Shown here: piece by piece, positions 39,535-44,893 of the stretch | How positions within the stretch are numbered: position 1 is the first letter of the stretch | Layout: each line of letters starts with the position of its first letter | Source: Chthoniobacterales bacterium | GTDB taxonomy: Bacteria; Verrucomicrobiota; Verrucomicrobiia; Chthoniobacterales; Terrimicrobiaceae | DNA: 44,893 nucleotides | NCBI GenBank assembly: GCA_014879575.1 | Contig: JACSRU010000093.1 | Span: forward strand, 1 to 44,893 | Direction: 5' to 3' | Program-made: the position numbers and the translations under genes | The notes under the pieces: generated by a model | Seen by the model: the letters and a program-made list of their open reading frames with translations, nothing else | What the model was told of the DNA's origin: nothing | The model's database searches: none

Positions 39535-41682
39535 CCGCACTCTCCAGACAAATCCGATGGCATCAAGCTTTGCCTTGCGGTCAGAATCGATTTTCCCAAC
39601 CCGGAGCTGCCTCCGCTGGCTGAATACCCACATGCCAAGATGCTTGAGGGGTGGCGCATGAACGGGAACCGCGCAGTGGCCATGAAGGGCTTTGTACCGT
39701 TTCAATTCCTCGTAGCGGATGTCCCAAAGCTTGTTCCGCGACAGCCAGCGGAAGCCGATCTGGTCGAGCCAATTCGCCCGGTAAGGTGCGAGGACTCCAC
39801 GATCCTGCCTGTGGCGTTGCGTGATGCACCATCTCGCCAACGCTTCGGGATCGTCTGCCGGCAGGCGGCCTCTCGAATTCCGGTGCTCCTCCAGTTTGGC
39901 AAAATGGCCGATCCAGTCGTTGTCGCGCTTGTCCCCAAAATCGAAACCCAAGGCGGCAAGACGGATGATCTGTTCCGCGTGCAGGTAATCTCTGGAACGG
40001 TTGATCGCACCGCAGGCGGCCACAGGGACCGCGTTTTCCTCAAGATCATCCAATTCCGGACAGCGACCGTGCTGGGCGTGGAACTCTGCCACGCACTCGA
40101 TGGCGGCGGAAAGCTCTTCGACGGGTTCGGATGTTCGCGGTTCATAACTCCACTCGAAGCCAAGGCCGTCCAAGCGGCTTGTCCGTTCGGACGACAGCAC
40201 CCCGTCAAGCTTGGCCCGGCGCTGGCGCGTGGTCCATTTGAAGAGCTTGGGTTCGGACCAGTCCTCGGGAACCCGGCAATGGCCGTAGAGGAGCCGGAAC
40301 CGGGCGAGCTTTCCAAGCATGGTTTCCCAGACTTCATCTTTGTAATTCCACGGAAAATTGAGGGCATTGAGCCGGGCTTTGCGCTCCGGGGACAGCTCGC
40401 CACGATGGCGCAGGCGTTTTTGAAACGAATACCAGGCGTGGAGTTGCGGATTCCCTTTCAAGCTCTTCGGAATATGGCAATGCCCATGCTGTTGCCGGTA
40501 GGCAACCATCTCGGCATAGTGTTTCTCCCAATGGTCGTTGCGGGGCTCCCAAAGGAATCCGGTTTCCTCGAGACGCTGGATATACTCAGTCGAAAGTTCT
40601 CCCCTTCGCTTTCGTATCCGCTGGGCAGTGGCCCAAGAGCCAAGGCTGGCAAAGTTTCCATTCGAGGAGATTTCCGGTGATCCATGCTCCCTGACGTATT
40701 TTTTCCATTCTTCAAACCTCTCTTCCCACTCCAGGTGTTCGCGACCGGTGAAACACCCCAATTCCTCCAGGCGTCTTTTTCTTTCCGGTGTCAATCGTTC
40801 AGTTCGATTGCGCTGTTTGGCCAGCCACCGGCCCAATTCTGGATTTTCCGCCCAACCGTAGGGCACCAGGGCGTTTCCGAAACGGGCATGGTAAGCGAGC
40901 AGTCCGGAAAAATGCCTCTCCCACGAAGCGTCCCTCACGTCCCAAATGAACCCAATTTCCTGCAACAGGCGCACCCGGCGCCGAACAAGCCTTCCCTTGT
41001 TGTGCCACGAGCGTTGGATGCCCACCCAATTTCTCAAGGGTGTGTTATTGTCCCAGATCGTCACATCGTTGGCATCTCCCAACCGCTCCTTGCCTTCCAA
41101 AAGTTTGAAGAAATTAAAGAACCAGCGGTTTTCCGAACCGGCGAATCGGACGCCGAGATCCCACAGGCGGCGGATTTGAGAGAGCGTCAGTTTTTCAAAC
41201 TTGGTTTTCTGAACAGAAAGCCAGCCCGGAAGCTTGGGGGAAGGCGGATAGGGACGGGAAACCCGCAGATGCCCGTGCCGGTCCCGAAAGCGGGCCAGTT
41301 CGTCAAAATGAAATTCCCATTCCGGGCCTTCGGAAATGAAATCCACCGTCTGATCGGAATGAGCCTCAAGCGCGGTCACGCCCCAATTAAAAAGGACTTT
41401 GTCGAGCAGCGCCTTTTGCCCGCTGTCCATAAGTCCCATTTCGAGCCTCTTCCGTTGGTAGCGCAGCCAGTCGAAAAGGGGGTTCTCCTGCGGAAACTTC
41501 AGGTGCCCGTGTCCGGCGCGAAAACGAACGACCTCCTCGTAGCGGGCCATCCATCTGCGATTTCGAACATCGTTCACAGGGGTTTCAATGCCACGCCAAT
41601 GCCGAGATTTCCAGATTTCCTTGCCTGCGCGTTGGACTCCCCTCTTCTTCACCTTGAAATTCAGCGGCGTTTTGGCCTCCAT
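39532..41682 (-). CDS. Protein of about ten tandem helicase-associated domains
   Basis: 716 residues consisting almost wholly of repeats of 60-70 residues. Each has a leading W, a 'L..+...hG...vP' core, 'L..W...QR......L...r...L..LGF.W'. Clear examples are YAEMVAYRQQHGHCHIPKSL with HAWYSFQKRLRHRGELSPER, and KLARFRLLYGHCRVP with FKWTTRQR. Ten units can be counted; the third and eighth are the most diverged. This is the helicase-associated domain (PF03457), normally C-terminal to a DEAD/SNF2-type helicase, but no Walker motif is present here, so it is a stand-alone repeat protein. ATG 41682, preceded by GGAGAAG, is preferred to TTG 41925. Likely role: nucleic-acid binding. Confidence 0.82.
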   Translation of the reverse strand: MEAKTPLNFKVKKRGVQRAGKEIWKSRHWRGIETPVNDVRNRRWMARYEEVVRFRAGHGHLKFPQENPLFDWLRYQRKRLEMGLMDSGQKALLDKVLFNWGVTALEAHSDQTVDFISEGPEWEFHFDELARFRDRHGHLRVSRPYPPSPKLPGWLSVQKTKFEKLTLSQIRRLWDLGVRFAGSENRWFFNFFKLLEGKERLGDANDVTIWDNNTPLRNWVGIQRSWHNKGRLVRRRVRLLQEIGFIWDVRDASWERHFSGLLAYHARFGNALVPYGWAENPELGRWLAKQRNRTERLTPERKRRLEELGCFTGREHLEWEERFEEWKKYVREHGSPEISSNGNFASLGSWATAQRIRKRRGELSTEYIQRLEETGFLWEPRNDHWEKHYAEMVAYRQQHGHCHIPKSLKGNPQLHAWYSFQKRLRHRGELSPERKARLNALNFPWNYKDEVWETMLGKLARFRLLYGHCRVPEDWSEPKLFKWTTRQRRAKLDGVLSSERTSRLDGLGFEWSYEPRTSEPVEELSAAIECVAEFHAQHGRCPELDDLEENAVPVAACGAINRSRDYLHAEQIIRLAALGFDFGDKRDNDWIGHFAKLEEHRNSRGRLPADDPEALARWCITQRHRQDRGVLAPYRANWLDQIGFRWLSRNKLWDIRYEELKRYKALHGHCAVPVHAPPLKHLGMWVFSQRRQLRVGKIDSDRKAKLDAIGFVWRVR

Positions 41683-41906
41683 CTTCTCCGATGCAGGCCA
41701 GCCAATCCAGGGAGACCGCACGCCGCAAAAATCCCGAGATCCGTCTCTTCCCTTCACACTTCCCTTCAACAATTGCCAGCCGCCGGGCCTGCCTTTAGCG
41801 TTCCATACCGTGACGGGATTTTCCCGGAATGAAAATCCACTTTTGAGCGTTCGTTCGTGTGCTCTTTTCTTGAAGTTGCCCCGAATCCCATCCAGTATTT
41901 CCCGCA

Positions 41907-42377
41907 ATGCAGGCACACCAACCAAATGACCCCGGAGAAAATCCGATCATATCTCCATTTTCAGATGCGGAGAGCCCTGTTTTACAGAAGCGGCGCAAGA
42001 GCCATGTTGCGCTGTGGGTTTCTCTCGGCGTTGTTCTCTGTCTGGTTTTGGCAGTCGGAGGTTTTTTCCTCACCCGCTATCTGAACGATCCGCTTCGCAC
42101 ACTGGAGGCATTCCCCGTCGGGAAATATCTGGAGAGCTACAAGGCGCTGGCCGGTTCGAAATTCCGGGGCACACTCCGGGTGGAAAATGATCTTGGCTGG
42201 AAAGAGGGCTCAGGCCGCCTCATGGTTTTTTCACTCCGAGACAATCCCCATCCCATCGTGGTGATGATTCCGCCGAGTCTCGCACAGATTTATTTCACCA
42301 AGGGTCAGACTTACGAGGGAGAACTTGAAGTCAAAGAAGGAGGATTGATTTATGCGAATTCCATTCGGAAAAACTAG
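41907..42377 (+). CDS. Membrane-anchored OB-fold-like protein (cassette B, short component)
   Basis: 156 residues: a hydrophilic N-terminus of about 30 residues, one membrane helix (HVALWVSLGVVLCLVLAVGGFFLT, about residues 33-56), then DPLRTLEAFPVGKYLES and a beta-rich domain ending KGQTYEGELEVKEGGLIYANSI. It is the paralogue of 34884-35270 with the same topology and ordered sequence blocks; its N-terminal part is longer. It is divergent from the helicase-associated-domain gene and overlaps the next gene by 26 bases. Confidence 0.62.
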   Translation: MQAHQPNDPGENPIISPFSDAESPVLQKRRKSHVALWVSLGVVLCLVLAVGGFFLTRYLNDPLRTLEAFPVGKYLESYKALAGSKFRGTLRVENDLGWKEGSGRLMVFSLRDNPHPIVVMIPPSLAQIYFTKGQTYEGELEVKEGGLIYANSIRKN

Positions 42378-44307
42378 CGCGGCAATCGTCGTCGCCGGTT
42401 CCATTGCCTTGGCGCAGGAACCACCCCAACAGCCCCAAGGCGGGACAACAGAAACTCCCACTGTTCCCACAAAACCCGAGAACGCTGCCAATCCTGCGAA
42501 CTCCCCCACTCCCGCGAAAGGGAATGGAAGCGACATGTCTTCTGCTCTGGACTACCTCATGAATCGCAAGCCGCAGGATGGTTCAATGGGCAAGCAGGCC
42601 TTTGATTCTGGAAAGCGGGGCGAAACCAAGGCTATCGCCGATGACGCCGTAGGCAGTCATCGGAACGAGGATCAGGAAATGCGTGCCCGCTTTGAACGCT
42701 ATCTCAGCATGGCTCCAGTTCCCCAGGAAACGCTCAATGAGTATTTCACGAAGATGAAGCAGGTTTCCACCCTGCTTCGTGACAAACAGATTTTCCCGGC
42801 ATGGAAGCAGCTCCATGAATTGGCCGACTATACCATGATTGATGCGGGAATCAGCAGGGAGCTTGCCAATCGGGTTGAGTCCATTTGGAACACCGACAAG
42901 GCATCGGCTGGCATTGATCGCAAAAATGAGGCCATCCGCAAGGACGTAAAAACTTCCAACCGGAATGCTGACATGATGTCCGAGCAGATCATGGATGACG
43001 AGATTGAGTATCAGCGGAAACTCAATCAGGGGAACAGGCAGAAGCAGCAGGGCCAACAAACCAATCAAACAAATGGGGGAGTCCCCCAGATGCCGCAGGA
43101 TGGAGGGAATGCGCCCCAACCCAGCGTGGCCGGACTGGAAGGCAAGCTTCAACTCACGGAGGAATATCTTCGCTCGTTGGAACTCAAAGCCAGGATCAAG
43201 CTCAATGAGTTGAAACAGGAAAAGTTGCTGGAACAGGCGAAGACAAATTTTTCCGAATACATTTCCGCCTTATACAACAGCGGTCGGTTGAACCATGTCG
43301 TCCTTGCCGCTGATTTTTACCGCAAGATTTTTGAGGAAGCGGAATATCCGGTTGATATGGCAAAGCAGGTGAATGCCTCCTTGGAAATCCAACGGGATGT
43401 TCAAAGTGCCATTGAGGTATTCCGCTACAAGGCGGATCGCGGACAGCTTTCCGGAGCGAGCGACAGCCTGCAAACGGCGTTCATGACAAACGAACTCAGT
43501 GCTGCCGTTCTTGGCTTGGAACGCCCGTTGAAAGAGAAAGTGGCGGACTTCAACGCCAGTCTCGACCAGATGCGGAACCTCATTGAGGCACGTGACTTTG
43601 GCAACCTGGAGATCCTGCTTCAAAACGTCAAAAAGACCGCCACAGACTTCGACACCACAAAACCGATGGCCATTGTCAACGGTGTGAAGCTGGAAAGCAA
43701 AATGCGCTTGGGCAAGGCGAAACTCGCTGCCCAGCAAGGCGACTTGAAACTTGCGATGGAGGAATTTCAGGCGGCGGCGGAAGCGTGGCCAGGCAATCCT
43801 GATTTACAGGACAAGGCGCTGACATTCTTCGATACCCAGGACATGAAGTCTCAGGCACTGGTGGAATTTGACAGGTTGGTGGAAGAGCAAAACTACCGTG
43901 CAATTTTTGACAAGCAGCTTGGGTTTGCCCCCGCCATCAAAGGAGATGCCAAGCGCGAGGAGGCCCTGAGAACGGCGTTGCTGTCCATCAAGGATGCGGA
44001 GATGGCTTCGGAAAAAGCCAATGTCCTGATGCTGAACGGGGACTTTTTTGGCGCATGGGAAACCATCGAACTCGCCAGCACCAAACTCCCCGACGACAAA
44101 AAACTGAACAAACTCAGGGCCGATCTTTCCGGTCGCAGTGCGGAATTCGTTTCTGCCATCAACAAGGCAAGAGATGCCGAGGGACGGAATGAGATTGGTT
44201 TCAGCATCACTTGGTTTGTCAATGCCCAGCGGCAATATCCCGCCAGCCAGATTGCGAACGAGGGCATTGAGCGTCTGAGCAAGAAATTGCTGGAAGCCAA
44301 AATGTAA
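42352..44307 (+). CDS. Secreted helical-repeat protein (cassette B, long component)
   Basis: 651 residues with an N-terminal signal (IPFGKTSAAIVVAGSIALAQ), a Pro/Thr/Asn-rich linker to about residue 60, and a helical body with a glutamine-rich loop around 230-255 (NRQKQQGQQTNQTNGG). The C-terminal 300 residues align in order with 33035-34882 (LERPLKEKVADFNASLDQMRNLIEARDFGNLEILLQNVKKTATDFDTTK is the best block). AGGAGG seven bases before ATG 42352 fixes the start. It lies between the short component and an ABC ATPase, so an envelope transport role is plausible. Confidence 0.65.
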   Translation: MRIPFGKTSAAIVVAGSIALAQEPPQQPQGGTTETPTVPTKPENAANPANSPTPAKGNGSDMSSALDYLMNRKPQDGSMGKQAFDSGKRGETKAIADDAVGSHRNEDQEMRARFERYLSMAPVPQETLNEYFTKMKQVSTLLRDKQIFPAWKQLHELADYTMIDAGISRELANRVESIWNTDKASAGIDRKNEAIRKDVKTSNRNADMMSEQIMDDEIEYQRKLNQGNRQKQQGQQTNQTNGGVPQMPQDGGNAPQPSVAGLEGKLQLTEEYLRSLELKARIKLNELKQEKLLEQAKTNFSEYISALYNSGRLNHVVLAADFYRKIFEEAEYPVDMAKQVNASLEIQRDVQSAIEVFRYKADRGQLSGASDSLQTAFMTNELSAAVLGLERPLKEKVADFNASLDQMRNLIEARDFGNLEILLQNVKKTATDFDTTKPMAIVNGVKLESKMRLGKAKLAAQQGDLKLAMEEFQAAAEAWPGNPDLQDKALTFFDTQDMKSQALVEFDRLVEEQNYRAIFDKQLGFAPAIKGDAKREEALRTALLSIKDAEMASEKANVLMLNGDFFGAWETIELASTKLPDDKKLNKLRADLSGRSAEFVSAINKARDAEGRNEIGFSITWFVNAQRQYPASQIANEGIERLSKKLLEAKM

Positions 44308-44327
44308 CTGGGAATGAGTCTGACCAC

Positions 44328-44893
44328 ATGGCCAGCGCGATCAGTGTTCACAATCTTTCGGTGACTGTCAGGGAGAAGCGTCAAATCAAGACGCTTCTCG
44401 CCAATGTCAATTTTTGGATTGAGAGAGGGCGGTTTGTCGCGGTCATTGGGGCATCGGGCTGCGGGAAGAGCACCCTGATCAAATCAATGGCGGGATTGAT
44501 TCAGCCATCAGCCGGCCAAATTCTTTTTGCGGGACAGTCCGTGCAAGATTTGAATGACCATCTCCCGCTCGCCGTTGGCTACCTCCCTCAGTTTGGGGCG
44601 TTTCATGAGAAACTGACCGTGGGGGAAAATCTTTCCACGGCATCTGCATTGCGTCTCCCGCGAAAAGTCACAGGGGAACGGCGGCAGGCATGGATGCACC
44701 ACATTACAGAATTGGCCCGTATTGATCCCCTGCTTCCCCAGGAATACCGGACCCTTTCCGGTGGACAAATGCGTCGGATGGCCCTTGCAGAGGAATTGAT
44801 TGGAGATCCCGCATTCCTCCTGCTCGACGAGTTGACCAGTGGGCTCGATCCGTTTTCCGAACTGGAAATGATGGCATGGTTGCGGGATCTGGC
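44328..44893 (+). CDS. ABC transporter ATP-binding protein (partial, runs off the window)
   Basis: The first 188 residues are present and the gene is cut by the window end. Walker A is VIGASGCGKSTLI (about residues 40-52), Q-loop YLPQFGAF (about 85-92), signature YRTLSGGQMRRMALAEELI (about 144-162), Walker B FLLLDELTSGLD (about 168-179). The order and spacing are canonical, and the signature/Walker B sequence resembles ATPases of ABCG/ABC-2-type exporters. No membrane domain has begun by the edge. It starts 20 bases after cassette B's long component, so it is probably in the same operon. Confidence 0.9.
   Translation, partial: MASAISVHNLSVTVREKRQIKTLLANVNFWIERGRFVAVIGASGCGKSTLIKSMAGLIQPSAGQILFAGQSVQDLNDHLPLAVGYLPQFGAFHEKLTVGENLSTASALRLPRKVTGERRQAWMHHITELARIDPLLPQEYRTLSGGQMRRMALAEELIGDPAFLLLDELTSGLDPFSELEMMAWLRDL

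Noticed and set aside
39514-41832. Two long plus-strand frames (388 and 382 residues) opposite the helicase-associated-domain gene
   Set aside because: The repeats with W and hGh..vP motifs are unmistakable on the minus strand; these are shadows.

Overview
The window is a high-GC bacterial chromosome segment with housekeeping genes on the left and stacked mobile or accessory DNA on the right. The taxon cannot be fixed from sequence alone. A tandem helicase-associated-domain protein, a short coiled-coil plus winged-helix protein and the clustered ATGA gene overlaps suggest a Verrucomicrobiota-like (PVC) bacterium; this is an inference with low to moderate confidence.

Left part (1-17600): a glycerophosphodiester phosphodiesterase remnant, a Phd/VapC-type toxin-antitoxin pair, a GH36-like alpha-galactosidase and a tRNA with CAT anticodon. 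These are followed, all on the minus strand, by an almost complete complex I operon: nuoB-C-D-I-H-J-K-L-M-M-N-A. Ten successive junctions overlap as ATGA or TGATG. The NADH-oxidising module (nuoE, F, G) is absent, nuoM is present twice and nuoA lies last. Upstream sit an NfeD-like protein with a secreted partner, a broken AbiE toxin-antitoxin pair and tRNA-Val(CAC).

Middle (17600-25430): the left part of an integrative conjugative element. It has a tyrosine recombinase, a helix-turn-helix excisionase-like protein, small unknown genes, a probable ribbon-helix-helix protein, SSB, a lipoprotein and VirB10-, VirB9-, VirB8- and VirB6/TrbL-like type IV secretion genes in one overlapping minus-strand operon. 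The TrbL-like gene lacks its N-terminus exactly where a large serine recombinase gene starts, so a second element appears to have landed in the first.

Right (25430-37300): the second element carries the serine recombinase, a DUF4240 gene, a candidate structured RNA with a strong terminator, a hairpin-rich block with an origin of transfer, and a MobV-type relaxase fused to a DUF3991/TOPRIM-like C-terminus. The minus strand of the hairpin block contains TAGTGTG/TTATAC, the nick sequence known from pMV158. Next come an Xre-type regulator and an operon of small exported proteins: a repeat-rich secreted protein, a membrane-anchored OB-fold-like protein and then an AAA+ ATPase.

Far right (37700-44893): a coiled-coil/winged-helix protein, a complete ISL3-family insertion sequence with perfect 8-bp target duplications, a protein made of about ten helicase-associated domains, and a second copy of the secreted-repeat plus OB-fold pair in reversed gene order, now followed by an ABC transporter ATPase cut by the window edge. 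The duplicated pair, joined to an AAA+ ATPase in one locus and an ABC ATPase in the other, is the best candidate here for an undescribed envelope system.
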